A stretch of DNA of 64,000 nt from Limonium bicolor (Eukaryota > Streptophyta > Magnoliopsida > Caryophyllales > Plumbaginaceae), in NCBI GenBank assembly GCA_023374045.1, contig CM041780.1, positions 174,163,339 to 174,227,338 of the forward strand. Reading direction: 5' to 3'. Positions 9,894 to 21,199 of the stretch are shown here, one piece after another. The stretch's first letter is position 1. Each line of letters begins with the position of its first letter. The translations under genes and the position numbers were made by a program. The notes under the pieces were generated by a model that saw only the letters and a program-made list of their open reading frames with translations, had not been told where the DNA came from and searched no databases.

Positions 9894-11749
9894 GGATGGT
9901 GAAATAATTGCCCAACACTATGAAGAATTCTCTCTTTCTGTGGCTATCTTGCATTTATGTAGGTCTTTTTGTCATTCCATTATTCATTTTCTTGCCAATA
10001 TCCATATACAAGCAAGTTGTTGGGGTTATCTTTGTCATTTCTTACATTTATAGAACAATTTGATTGTCTATTACGTAAATATCCCACTATCTTTCTACTA
10101 ATTTGTGGCATAATACATTTTTTAAATTAGTAAGAGGACATTATAATTTTCTTAGAGTACACTAAAATGGTTGCACTTGTATGTTGATAACAACAACACA
10201 TTTTCATTCACCAAGAGTATATTTTCACTCACATAGTGCATCATAGTACATTTAACCTATAGCAAGAGTACAATATAACTTCGATAAGAGTACATTACTA
10301 AATGATCAAGAGTACATATTTCATAATGCAATATAATGTTTGTGTTTAGGATTCAAGGTATTTAGACTCTAGGCTATGACCATTCCGCATTTTTTAGGAT
10401 ATCTTTTTGTGATTCATTTTATACCATTATATATTCAATGATTCAGCATGCTTTTAGGGTTTTGGTTAGGGTAGACATAAACCCTTGACTCTATACCCTA
10501 AAATAAAACTTTGATGATTTAGCATTTATAGGGTATGTCTAATGACCTAAACCCTTGCTTCAAACCCTAAATAAACCTGTGACGATTTAGCATTGACCCT
10601 AAAACCTTGACTACAAATCCGAGAATGAACCTTTGACGATTTAGCATTTTAGGGTATGTCTAGTCTAGGGTTAGAGTATCCTTTCATGATTCATTTTTAT
10701 AACTTTATAAGATTTCAACTATCTTCGCATGTGTTAGTGTTTTTGGTTTATGGCTAGACCCTAAACTCTTGACTTCAAACCCTACAATAAACCTTCGAAG
10801 ATTTAGTATTCCTCGAATATGTTTAGGGTTTAGGATATCTTTTTGTAAATCATTTTTATACGCTTACAAATGAATTCAAATAACATAAATAATCAAAATA
10901 AGATTTAAAAGTTTCGTTACTAATGTACACTGGTCAAAACTAATGTACTACAGGATATTTATGAATGTACTATTGTTTAATGCTTAATGTACGTTGTTAG
11001 AGTGGCAATCCTCCATAGATTGGTTGTAGGTTAACCTCTTTGTGAAGAATTGATCGGTGGTTAAGCATATTGATTAACGATAATAAATGAGACAAAAGGA
11101 TTTTTACGCGGTTCGATCTTGAATGATGTAGTCCATGGGGGTAGACAAGTGTTCATTAGTGCCAATCAAACACAGGTTTTCCTGCAAAAAAATTGAAGTC
11201 CTGAAATGTAAGGCTAGTTAACAAATCAGGGTCTTCCATGTGTAATGTGGTACAATTCTAGTGGTGTATAGTTAAATTATAAGTCAATTACATATCAACA
11301 CAACAAAATTACTTTAAAAAGTAGCGTCAAGCTACTACACTAAAAGCGACAATGGGTTGGATTTGGGTCGTGTAGAAAATCACTAACATCCATCACATTG
11401 TTTTATTGCTCCACCCATCACCTGCTAAACTTCGCCGATCCACCCAACACCCACGGTGATTCAGGTGGATCAAGTGATAAGAAAATGAATATTTATTGTT
11501 GTGGAGGGTGATTTTTCGGTATGAGGGGGGTCTATGTAAATATGGTCTGACTGAAAAGCCTAGATCCTAAAATGTCATTCTGTGGGGGTGAAAACCCGTT
11601 ATTCTGACATCCCTCAAATACCTACTAAATCGTCCGTCTTTCCCAGAAAGCATAGAGGGGAGTGCAAGTGTGCACTACGCCCGCTCTCGATGGGCTCCAC
11701 GCGGACTTATGCCCTAAGGGCGGAATTGACTAGAGTCGCCACCTAGTTT
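9894..11749. other. Gene-free repeat mosaic
   Basis: No coding exon is supported. The stretch 10130-10330 repeats the word GAGTACA many times, 10370-10880 is a degenerate tandem repeat listed separately, and 11000-11700 looks like old transposon sequence of unknown type. The last 200 bp may belong to the internal region of the TAT/Ogre-like element that follows. Confidence 0.4.
10370..10880. repeat. Degenerate tandem repeat with telobox-like words
   Basis: Blocks of about 90-120 bp repeat the order CCTTGACT-CAAACCCTA, then AATAAACCTTTGACGATTTA, GCATTTTAGGGTATGTC, TAGGATATCTTTTTGT. AAACCCTA and TAGGGTTT words recur on both strands. No regular telomeric run is present. Confidence 0.5.
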
Positions 11750-12528
11750 GACCTATGATAACTAGGAAGGAAGATCGGGTTCTAGGAACCGTGGTTGACT
11801 CAGAAATTGTAACCTATGGATAGGACTTATCTGGTCGTACTAGAGATTCTGTTGTGGGTTCACACTGGGTTACACCCCTTAGAGATGGCAACGACCACGA
11901 CTTCGGATTGGTGCCCGAGGAAATCTCGGTCTGCCAAGCTAGCGCCAAAAATAGGAATTAGTGAATTCGAATGAGTATAGAATGAGAGATTGAGGAAAAG
12001 TCTGAGGTTGAGTGGGTAGTCAAAACTTGGAGTTTGATGGTTTGAAGTTTGTGGGAACCGAAGAAGACTCGAGTGTTCGAGAGATACGAGAGCCACCTTA
12101 GAAGGGGAAAAAGGTTTTTTGTTTGGAATGGGGTCGCACCCTAGATGGGCTGCCTACGTACTCAACTCTCTGTTGAGATCAGATCTTACGTAGTTCACGG
12201 TTTTTTTTTAGATTTGGGAGTTTTGGGGTTTTGAAGGAATTGGGCTTTTGACCTTTTGGATCTTTGAAGGGTCAAAGAGGTTTTGTGGTCATTTTGTGAG
12301 GTTTGACAGATTGTCTGGTTTGTTTTGGAGTGAGGTGTGAGAGTCTGTGAGATGCTCAACTCTGTGAGACATTTAGATTCTTGAAATGATGAAGTCTGTG
12401 AGACGCTCGGGTCTGTGAGATGTTCGAGGCTTGAAAGGGTTATCAAATTCCAGGTGGTTCGGCTTTTTGAGGAGCTGAGGATTTTTGAAGGGTTTGAATT
12501 TGATGAGTCTATTGAGATGTTCGAATCT

Positions 12529-12702
12529 GTTGAACTGCGGAGACATTCGAGTCTGTTGAGCTGTTGAGACGGTCGAGTCTTTTGAGCTGCTGAGACGTTC
12601 GAGTCTGTTGAGCTGCTGAGACGTTCGAGTCTGTTGAGCTGCTGAGACCTTCAAGTCTGTTGAGCTGCTGAGACGTTCGAGTCTGGTGAGCTGCTGAGAC
12701 AC
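12529..12702. repeat. 26-bp minisatellite in the TAT/Ogre-like LTR
   Basis: About six and a half tandem copies of a unit like GTTGAGCTGCTGAGACGTTC plus GAGTCT, with point differences between copies. Looser copies extend upstream to about 12330. Confidence 0.85.
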
Positions 12703-12769
12703 TTAGAAATTCGAGATGCTTGACTTCAAGGAGTTTGGAGTTTCAAGGAGTTTAAGATTTATGATGTTT

Positions 12770-12975
12770 GGAATTATTTAGGATTGAAATGAAGTCGAAT
12801 TGAATTGGGAATGAAGAGAATTTTGAATTGAGTTGGATTGAAATTGAATTGATTCTGGATCGGAAATGGATTGAATTTGATTGGATTGGATTGAAATTGA
12901 ATTTGAATTTGAATTTGAATTTGATTCGGGATTGCAATCGAAGTTGAATTGGATTTGAAACTAAATCGGGATCGA
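12770..12975. repeat. Low-complexity GAATT-rich tract
   Basis: This is an irregular run of GAATTG, GAAATTG and GAATTTG words, probably from slippage. It explains the apparent minus-strand Phe/Asn/Ser-rich open frame at 12752-12937. Confidence 0.7.
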
Positions 12976-13329
12976 ATTGAAGTAATGGGCCAGATACGGG
13001 CTTTGAAACGAGGGCCGGATTGGGCCGGGTTTAGGCCTTGAGATTGGGCCGGGTTTGGGTCTTGAAATATGGGAAGTTTGGGCCTTACGAACGAGCTGGA
13101 TTTGGGGCTTAGAATTAGGCTTGATTTGGCCTTAGAAATTGAAGTTGGAAGATGATTTTGAATCTATGAGACAATTGGAGGTTGGAAGGAGTTTGAAGTT
13201 TGATCTTAGAACTTTTGGAAGCATTTCAAATGCTTTGTGAGGTTGAAGCATGTCTAATGAGTGTATGAAGAGTATTTAATGTTGGGTGCGAAAAGCTTTG
13301 ATTTTGAAGAATTCCTGAAGAATATCTGG

Positions 13330-13680
13330 TTTCGGAGTATGAGAGGATCGGTTTTGAAGAGTGTATAATGAGTGAGTGTGAGAGGAATTGATTTTAGAGT
13401 GTGTTTGAGGAGAGGGTATGAGAGAGTTTGATTTGAAGTGTGTGTGATGAGAGAGTATGAGAGAGATTGATTTTGTAATGTGTTTGATGGGAGAGTATGA
13501 GAGAGATTGACTTGAAGGGTGTTTGGTGAGAGAGTGTGGGAGAGATTGATTTGAAGGGTGTTTGCTGAGAGAGCATGAGAGAGATTGATTTGAAGGGTGT
13601 TTGCTGAGAGAGTATGAGAGAGATTGATTTGAAGTGTATCTGGTGGGAAAGTATGAGAGAGATTGACTTGAAGTGGAACT
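13330..13680. repeat. 39-bp minisatellite in the TAT/Ogre-like LTR
   Basis: Eight to nine copies of a 39- or 40-bp unit built around GAGAGTATGAGAGAGATTGA and TTGAAGGGTGTTTG, with unit starts near 13451, 13491, 13530, 13569, 13608 and 13647. The period is a multiple of three, so it keeps a spurious 13-residue repeat open on the minus strand. Confidence 0.85.
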
Positions 13681-13689
13681 TGACTCATT

Positions 13690-16600
13690 GGATTTTTAAA
13701 TTGATTTGGAAATGGATGATTGATTGGTTGTGCATTTTATTCTGACTTTAGAGGATGATGTGGAAATTTTTAAGGGAAATGAGTATTCATCACATGGACT
13801 GTGTCTAGGACCCGTATGCATTGAGGATGCCCCAAACCTAGAGCTTTTCTAAAATGGACCTTAAAGGTTCACTAAGTGGGCAACCTAATGGGCTTTCTAA
13901 GGGCCACCTGTCCCAGCTCGTTTGACTGGTTATGGGCTGGACCTGAAGCAAAACTGGATTTAGGCCGAGAGTTACGTAGGCCCAAACAGGTCCAGCCCAT
14001 TCATTTGCAAAATTAATTGACACGATAGACAAAGTCACTAACAAAACATAGACATGAGCTTCAAAAGCCACGTAAAGAATATACAAATAGGCATAGACAT
14101 CAAAACGATTTAAATGAATCACATACATGTATACATGATTTGGAGAACTGTCATAAACACATAAAAGGAATTTCTGAAGCCATTCAAGTGACATGTACAT
14201 GGGGTGAAATTTTGAAAGCTATCTAGATAGCAAGTCAGAATTATTCAAAGATAAAACTCTCAAAAACTAACAAAACGAGTCATAGTGTATAGGTTGCTAA
14301 TCAATTATTAGTCTTATCCTATTTATTATCTTCCAATAGTCGATCAAAGGTTGAAAGCAAGAGAATAATACAAAGGTCATGGGATGAAATCACAATAATG
14401 AATAAATCATAAGATTGCAACCGAAAGTAAAAACAACAAAAGAATTACAAATTGATACAAATACAAATAAAAATTTTAGATAAAAAGCTACTATGGGGGG
14501 TCGCATCGACGCCGCCTCACTTGAGCTGATAGGATCAGCAAGAAGTGCACCAACCGATACACGTGTTTAAAGTGGAGACCCCGGTAGTCCTAGCTAAGGT
14601 CCAACTCCTTAATCCAGCAGTTCCTCGTTCCTCCAGCAATATGTACATGCCATAGAACAAAAACAAGGAGGTACGCGAATAATTAGTAATGAAATGTAAA
14701 AGGGTTGGGGTGTGTGCAATGGGATCATACGACCCCTCTCAATGGGAGGAAAGGGGGAAATCTAATCATCTCCTACACCCCAACCGAGAACATAGAAAAT
14801 AGTTTTAAGCTGCCAACAAATGCTAAGATTGTAAGATAAATCAAGCATCGGGTTGCTACTCAAATTAATTTATCATCTTAGATTATGACTCAAACAAAGT
14901 GTAGTATCAAAGAGGTAAGGTTGTGAGTCATGTGGGATCATACCTAGAAGGGTTTATATCATTTCCCTCTAAGATGAAGAGTTAATAAGGACCATCTAGC
15001 CAATGAATGATTTATCTTAACGATCATAATATTCGGGCAACTATCACTCCATCCATGTTCTTGTCTAAGCACAAGGGACAGGTTATATGCTAGTCTTAAA
15101 CTCAATTTCCAAACTGTTATCAATGCGCAAGGAGCAATTAGCTATCAAAGGCACTTGAATTATAGTAAAGATCGGAAGATAGAATTTCCAAACCCATAAG
15201 GCGTTATATCCAAGGTCCACAAACAAGGTCAACTTGCAAAGCTTGAGGTCGATTCCAGATAGCCCACATGTGCGAGTCTCAACTCAAAGCCGACTGGTTG
15301 CCCTGTGAGCGTCCACGGGATGCAAAGCTCAAGTCCAATACTCAAAGGATGTACCTTAGTCAAGTTACGAAACAACGACAATTAATAGCCGATACAAATT
15401 TGCCCGCATCTAGACGTTCAACTATAACAAGTTCATGAAATGAGCACGGGTCTCAATGTGATGAGTAATAAAGTCAGCCCCAAACCGAAATAGGCTACCA
15501 AACAGAATAGTGATGTCCACCATGAATACAAGCTCGGTCCAAACCTCAGACCAAAACGCAATCCAAAGAGGCACCATCAGGTCGGATCCAAATTGACAGC
15601 ATGTACATCCCAGTCAGATGACAACACAAAGGCAATGAAAAGATATAGGCAAATAAACAATGTAAGAGTAAACGCTCTCAAATCCAAACAATCACGCCGA
15701 ACACAATTTGAACCTCATCACTAATCCAGCGATTCAACATGTATCTCGCCCAAAAAGTAAATGATTGCAGAGGGGATAAATATACTTCAGATCGATTAAG
15801 CACTCCAGAAGTAATGTGAACAACCACATAAACAATGGAATATCAGGTGAGCAGAAATCAAATTCTAGCATCCACCGACACTTAAGATATAACCAGGGTC
15901 AGGATTAATACCAAGAGGAGAGCAAAGAGATCTTCCTGCACAAAAATAATACAGACAACAAAACAAAACAAGACTTAGGCCAGTCTGTACAAGTGATCGA
16001 ATGGATAGAAAGTGCAAACCAAACAGAGGACGTAGGGATCCTGAAACACCAATAGCAACCCCAGCTCGGTTGATTCCCGTAGTACTCAACAGAAATTTTG
16101 AGTTCGTTCTGGGCATATCCGGACGAAGCCAAACAGGAGTGAGAGTGACAATCGTTTTAGAGCCGAAATACCCCTAGAACATCAACATTCGCATTCAAAC
16201 CTAGTCTGAGTAAACTCAAATATTCACAATGAGCCGTGAATCGATAGAACCAAAGAGAATAGTCAATAGGGTAAACTCTTGTGTCGTAAAAGGGATTCCA
16301 GGGAGCCCCAACATCTTCTTCCTGGCGAGAGTTTCATAAACAGGTGCTAATGTTGTGTGTTATCAAGAGAAGCGAAGGTGAAGAAAGGGCTGGAAATGAA
16401 GAGCGGCGTTGAGGTATTTGTTCGCCAGTGGGGTTTGCAAAATCGTCGAGTGAGGAGAATGGCAGGGGCTGATGGTTTTGCTTTTGATCGATTGGAGAAG
16501 TAGAGCTGGCGAATAAGAGAGAGTGCCGGCAACAATGACGACATGGAATCTGTTTCGGGTTTTTGAGCCTTTGAGATGAAGACGACGGTAGAGATTGAAG

Positions 16601-16764
16601 AGAAGGAGAAGATTTTTTGTTTTTCTGGGTTTTGGCCTCGAGGTCTCGGGATTTAAAACCGAGGAGGAAGACAATGTTGTTGGAATAGGGAAAATAAGGG
16701 GTCCAGGTCGGCTGGTAGATTGATGTTGCTGGTAACGAAGCGTGGGTATTGTCGGTTGGCTTCT
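13690..16764 (-). other. Non-coding body of the TAT/Ogre-like LTR
   Basis: No gene is supported. The only open frames are short and lack family motifs. The stretch 16420-16470 carries a single relic resembling the 73-bp minisatellite of 8904-9885 (GTTCGCCAGTGGGGTTTGC). Position 16764 is the last base of the duplicated target cttct before the Athila insertion. Confidence 0.45.
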
Positions 16765-17008
16765 TGATAAGTCAGGAATTTACCTATCTCTGCATGGTCT
16801 TTTGAGACCCAATTTGTTATCATTTACTGCTAAATTCCTGTCTTATGAGCATTTTTATGCTTCTTGTTGCAATTGTTCTCTTTTATGGTTTATGTGTACT
16901 TTTTCAGGCTTTAATCTCAAGAAACACATTCCTATCATTGTTGGAACAAATGGAAATCAAACAAGCTAAATAGAGTCAAGATATTCATCATCGACTTAAA
17001 TTCAAGCT

Positions 17009-17262
17009 TGGTCCGGGACCTAGCTATGGAGCCAAGTCCCGGACCACAACGTGACTCAAAAATCTCGCATTGAAATTATGTATGGTCCGGTACTTGGTGG
17101 AAGAGTGAAGACCCGAACCACAATGTGACTGTTTTCTCTCTTATAAAAATCGTTTATGGTCCGGGACTTGTTGCAGGAGTGAAGACCCGGACCACATGAG
17201 ATACCAATTCTCGATCTAATACCTTGGTCCGGGACTTCATACAGGACCTAAGTCCCGGACCA
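17009..17262 (+). repeat. Four-unit hairpin array in the Athila left LTR
   Basis: Four inverted repeats have arms like GGTCCGGGACTT and AAGTCCCGGACC with loops of 10-16 bases, spaced about 70 bp apart. The first (from 17009) and the last (to 17262) pair best. The second and third have weaker right arms (GAAGACCC). Confidence 0.85.
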
Positions 17263-17485
17263 AGTGGCTAAATCCGACATTCTGTAGTGCGCGCTCTCAA
17301 TAATCTGTACGAAAGATTTGTTTACTCGGATAACCACCGCCCTATACCTCAATAATCCATCCTTCCCACTGATTAATCATTTCTTTTCAGCTCATCACCC
17401 ACGTTAAACACTCACCCTTCCACTCACAAACTCCAGCATCATTTTCCACCACCATCTGCTATGCTACGTACTCACCCGAGAATTC

Positions 17486-17493
17486 TATAAATA
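17486..17493 (+). promoter_or_regulatory. TATA box of the Athila LTR
   Basis: TATAAATA lies in a C-rich context in the middle of the LTR and is followed about 30 bp later by TTCAGCACACAGTC, a plausible transcription start. The right LTR carries the same site near 28757-28764. Confidence 0.6.
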
Positions 17494-18550
17494 GAACTCA
17501 AATCCTTCTCATTCAGCACACAGTCTTCTAGACATCAATCTCTCCCTTCATAAATCCTCCACATTTCCATTCCACCCAGTACGTAGTATTATTACTACTA
17601 CTAATCATCTTCATCCCATTACATCCATACCACCACCTACAGTACGTAGTGTTTACACTACTACTAAAACACCCATTCACTCCTCCACCTGATCACACAA
17701 TATTCATCCACACACACCTCCATTTATCATCCATTTCCACCAGAATAGAAGACCAAGCAGGAGAAGAGAAGGAAGAATTGCTCACCTCCTCCAAACTCAA
17801 CCACCTTCATAAACATGGCTTCTTCTATCCCTCTCTTAGTTTTACTTATCATTATACTTGAGTAATTCTATTAGCACTTTGGGATGGGGATATGAACTTA
17901 ATCTCCCATCTATGTTGTAAAACCTACACTTTATTTTTGCGGTTGTTTTCTCACTTTTATTTCATTAATGTTATAACCTGATCATTTATAGCATTTGTGG
18001 TGATTTCCAACAACATATGATTTTGAGTTGGGAGTTGTGACCGAAAAGAGAGAGGAACCTTAGATTATGGCTAGCTTGATTAGTTGGTGAAATTTAAGGC
18101 TATTAATATGGACTTATTGTTAATGCTATCTAGTGATTTGAACTCTACTTGATTAGAGAGTTGGAAGCAAGCTAGGTAAGAGTTGGTTTATTCATGATTT
18201 GAAGGACCTTTACATTAGTCCAGATAGACAACCTGAGTGAAGTGGGTTTACTAATATAGTTGGGGTGAATTTAGGGGATTACAACCATCCTAAAGGTGCT
18301 TTCCATTCTAATTCATTACATCACATTTATCTACTGCTTTTATTTTACAATTCCTCTTTGAACCAACCAATACACTTGCCTTCGGCTAAACCCCCTTTAT
18401 TTACTGTTTTATAACCGATTACCGAAGCTAGGGAGATCGATATACCAATTTCCTAGTGGAACGACATCTTTACTACTACATCCGACTAGGGTTCACTTGC
18501 CCTTTTTCTGTGCTTTCAATAACACCCCCTTAAAACTATCAACAAGTTTT

Positions 18551-18568
18551 TGGCGCCGCCGCCGGGGA
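18551..18568 (+). other. Primer binding site of Athila, tRNA-Asp type
   Basis: TGGCGCCGCCGCCGGGGA lies six bases after the left LTR. It matches the usual Athila primer site (TGGCGCCGTTGCCGGGGA, tRNA-Asp) at 16 of 18 positions. Confidence 0.85.
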
Positions 18569-18662
18569 AATTGATAGTCCCTATCACTTTCCCCAGTTTC
18601 GGTAATTTCGGTTTCATTTATTTTAAGTTTCCTTTAACTCTTATTTTTCTTTTCTCCTGTGC

Positions 18663-19940
18663 ATGCCAAGTACTCGAACTAGTAACTCTCCTCTCGCTAG
18701 TCCAAGGTCCGAGCCTGAAAGATCATTTAGGAGGATCAGAAGGAATTTATTCAATCACACCATGGCCGACCATCACCACGAGCCAGAGACGCCACCGATC
18801 CAACATCGACCGCTCAAGGACTACCACCGGCCAAACACCGAAGGAAGAGCATCAGCGATAGTTCTTCCAACCTTGACACCAAACGAAGCTTCTCAATGGG
18901 CCTTCAAAACCCATTTTATCACTGTAATTCGGGATCAAGGAAAATTCAGTGGGGCGAATCCGGATGATGCTCCAAATCACTTGAGCCTCTTCTTGGACTT
19001 CTGCAACTCATTCGGCAAAACGGGCAATCTGAACGAGAGGATCCGGCTACAACTCTTTCCACATTCATTATCCGACTCAGCTCTAAGATGGTATCGAAGC
19101 CTCCCGTCAAGATCCATCCAAACATGGGAGCAAATGGCTAGCAAGTTTCTTGCCAAGTACTATCCCACAAGCAGGACGAGGCAACTAATCGGCGAAATAA
19201 ACACCTTCTGCCAAGAACCAGGCGAGACTTTATACGATGCTTGGGACCGGTTCAAGGAGATGCTATTGAACTGCTCACACCATGGCCTAGACGACCAATC
19301 ACTATGCTTGTCATTCTTCAACGGGCTAGACGACTCCAACCGCCTTCTTGTAAACTCCTCTGCAGGAGGAAGTTTCATGACAAAGTCTCCTGAAGAAGGA
19401 ATGGAGCTCTTAGAGACAATGACGAGTGACACAAGACAATGGTCCAGAGCAAAGGGGAGAGCACCAAGAGCAGCCGGCCTTCTTCATGTGCAACCCACCG
19501 ATCATCTCTCAGCACAGATCTCGTCTCTCACGAAGATGGTAGAGAAGCTAGCTACCGCACAAACCGAAATTGTCAAGACAATAGCTTCTTCATCTTCCAG
19601 CCAAACCTCAGAGGGATGTGCCATTTGTGCGGGTCCTCACGACACTAGATGCTGTGAGGGAGAGATGAACCAACAGGAGGATGTAAACTTCATCGGCAAC
19701 CAAGCATACAACAACAACAACGCGCCATGGAGAAACCATCCAAACTTTTCGTGGAGAACCGACCAAGGCCAAGGAGGACAGAGACAAACTTACAACAACT
19801 CCCAAGGGTACAGACCCCAACAACCCAATCAACCTTCAAACCTTCAACAAGGGTATAGACCACAAGGAGCCCCTCCGGGTTTCCAAAATCAAAAACAACA
19901 GAGCCACAATCTTCTGCCCCCAGCGGGACTTCAAGGTTAG
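18663..19940 (+). CDS. Athila gag
   Basis: This 425-codon frame encodes the particle protein. It has an N-terminal basic and Ser/Pro-rich leader, a retrotransposon gag core (ALRWYRSLPS, WEQMASKFLAKYYP, GETLYDAWDRFKEML) at about residues 90-230, and a compact zinc knuckle CAICAGPHDTRCC near residue 318. An Asn/Gln/Gly-rich tail follows, as in other Athila gag proteins. It ends at TAG 19938-19940. The downstream reading continues in a different frame from about 19920, so gag and protease are separated by a frameshift rather than a simple stop. An internal ATG (MADHHHEP) at 18762 is an alternative start. Confidence 0.85.
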   Translation: MPSTRTSNSPLASPRSEPERSFRRIRRNLFNHTMADHHHEPETPPIQHRPLKDYHRPNTEGRASAIVLPTLTPNEASQWAFKTHFITVIRDQGKFSGANPDDAPNHLSLFLDFCNSFGKTGNLNERIRLQLFPHSLSDSALRWYRSLPSRSIQTWEQMASKFLAKYYPTSRTRQLIGEINTFCQEPGETLYDAWDRFKEMLLNCSHHGLDDQSLCLSFFNGLDDSNRLLVNSSAGGSFMTKSPEEGMELLETMTSDTRQWSRAKGRAPRAAGLLHVQPTDHLSAQISSLTKMVEKLATAQTEIVKTIASSSSSQTSEGCAICAGPHDTRCCEGEMNQQEDVNFIGNQAYNNNNAPWRNHPNFSWRTDQGQGGQRQTYNNSQGYRPQQPNQPSNLQQGYRPQGAPPGFQNQKQQSHNLLPPAGLQG

Positions 19941-19948
19941 AGAACCTA

Positions 19949-21199
19949 ATGGCTGACTTTATCATCGCTACAAAGACCAAGTTTTCAGAACAAGAGGCTT
20001 TCAACAAAAACATTGAAACCCAGCTTAGTCAGATATCTCAGCAAATCTCCCGAAGACCACCGGGCACCCTTCCAAGTCAACCAAATCCCAATCCAAGGGA
20101 AGAAGCTAAAGCAATAACCTTGAGAAGCGGCCGGGATCTTCAACCCTCCTACCCACCAGACAACCAAGAGATCCAAAATGAAAGTCAAGATCATCAAGAA
20201 GAAGAACAAGAGATTGTTGAGGAAGTTCCTCCTCAACCGAAAGACACTCCCAAGGAGAAAGAGGCTCCTGAATCATCTTCTCCTTCTACTCTTGCTAGAC
20301 CTCCACTTCCTCTTCCATTCCCAAATAGACTTAAAAAGAGAAACTTAGATGAACAATTTGGGAAGTTTTTAAGCATCTTTAACAAACTGACAATCAATCT
20401 TCCTTTTGCAGATGCTCTGAAACAAATGCCGATCTACGCCAAGTTCATGAAGGACATCCTAGCTAATAAAAGAGCAACGCTTGGAACGGAGACGGTGCAA
20501 CTCACTGAAGAGATCTCGGCAGTCCTACTACGGAACCCTCCTCCAAAACTTGGAGATCCTGGTTTGCCTATAATCCCTTGCTCTATCGGTAATATAAATT
20601 GTGGTAGTGGATTATGTGATTTAGGTGCAAGCATAAATCTCATGCCACTTTCAATTTTCAATAAACTTGGGATTGGTGAATGTGCACCCACTGCCATGCA
20701 ATTGCAACTAGCTGATAGGTCTCTAGTCTTCCCAAAAGGGAAAGTCGAGGATTTGGTAGTGACCGTAGGGACATTTGTTTTTCCGGCAGATTTTATTGTC
20801 ATCGATATGGAGGAGGATGCTAGAGTTCCGCTAATTTTAGGTCGTCCTTTCTTAAGGACTGCTAGGACTCTGATAGATGTGGAAAGTGGAAAAATTATCT
20901 TAAGATTCCATGATGAGAAACTTGAATTTGACATGTCCAAGGTAGTAAAGAAACCCGCACATGCGGAAGCTGCTTTCACTATAGATATTGTTGAATCTCT
21001 TTTACAAGATAATTACTCTAATTGTTTTGAGTGTGATACTTTGACTACTGCTCTGACTGATCCTTGTGGAGACCGGGAGGATGAACCAGAAGTAAAAGAG
21101 ATGGTGGCTGAATTAGACAGGAGGTCTATGCCTTATCGATCATACTACCCACCACCAGCCCTTGGAACGGACTGCACAAAAGCTCCTCACCTCGATTGA
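19949..21199 (+). CDS. Athila gag tail and aspartic protease segment
   Basis: The frame starts inside the polyprotein, so the ATG at 19949 is not a true initiator. A Pro/Glu-rich linker precedes the Athila-typical FGKFLSIFNKL and PIYAKFMKDIL segment. The retroviral-type aspartic protease then follows, with active site CDLGASINLMP (about 20617-20649) and the flap-side motif PLILGRPFL near 20832. The protease matures the polyprotein. Reading shifts frame near 21165-21190, before reverse transcriptase. Confidence 0.85.
   Translation: MADFIIATKTKFSEQEAFNKNIETQLSQISQQISRRPPGTLPSQPNPNPREEAKAITLRSGRDLQPSYPPDNQEIQNESQDHQEEEQEIVEEVPPQPKDTPKEKEAPESSSPSTLARPPLPLPFPNRLKKRNLDEQFGKFLSIFNKLTINLPFADALKQMPIYAKFMKDILANKRATLGTETVQLTEEISAVLLRNPPPKLGDPGLPIIPCSIGNINCGSGLCDLGASINLMPLSIFNKLGIGECAPTAMQLQLADRSLVFPKGKVEDLVVTVGTFVFPADFIVIDMEEDARVPLILGRPFLRTARTLIDVESGKIILRFHDEKLEFDMSKVVKKPAHAEAAFTIDIVESLLQDNYSNCFECDTLTTALTDPCGDREDEPEVKEMVAELDRRSMPYRSYYPPPALGTDCTKAPHLD

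Larger units (their letters stand above)
16765..18544 (+). repeat. Left LTR of Athila
   Basis: This is a direct repeat of 28034-29813, TG to CA. It contains an array of four hairpins (17009-17262), a TATA box, and repeated short direct words such as CAGTACGTAGT. The copies differ by a few substitutions and several single-base indels. Confidence 0.93.

Noticed and set aside
10440..10880. Interstitial telomeric repeat
   Set aside because: Telobox words are scattered within a longer degenerate unit, and there is no run of consecutive TTTAGGG units.
13254..13688. A 144-codon minus-strand open frame with a regular 13-residue repeat
   Set aside because: It is produced by the 39-bp minisatellite, whose period is divisible by three. 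It has no motif and lies in an LTR.
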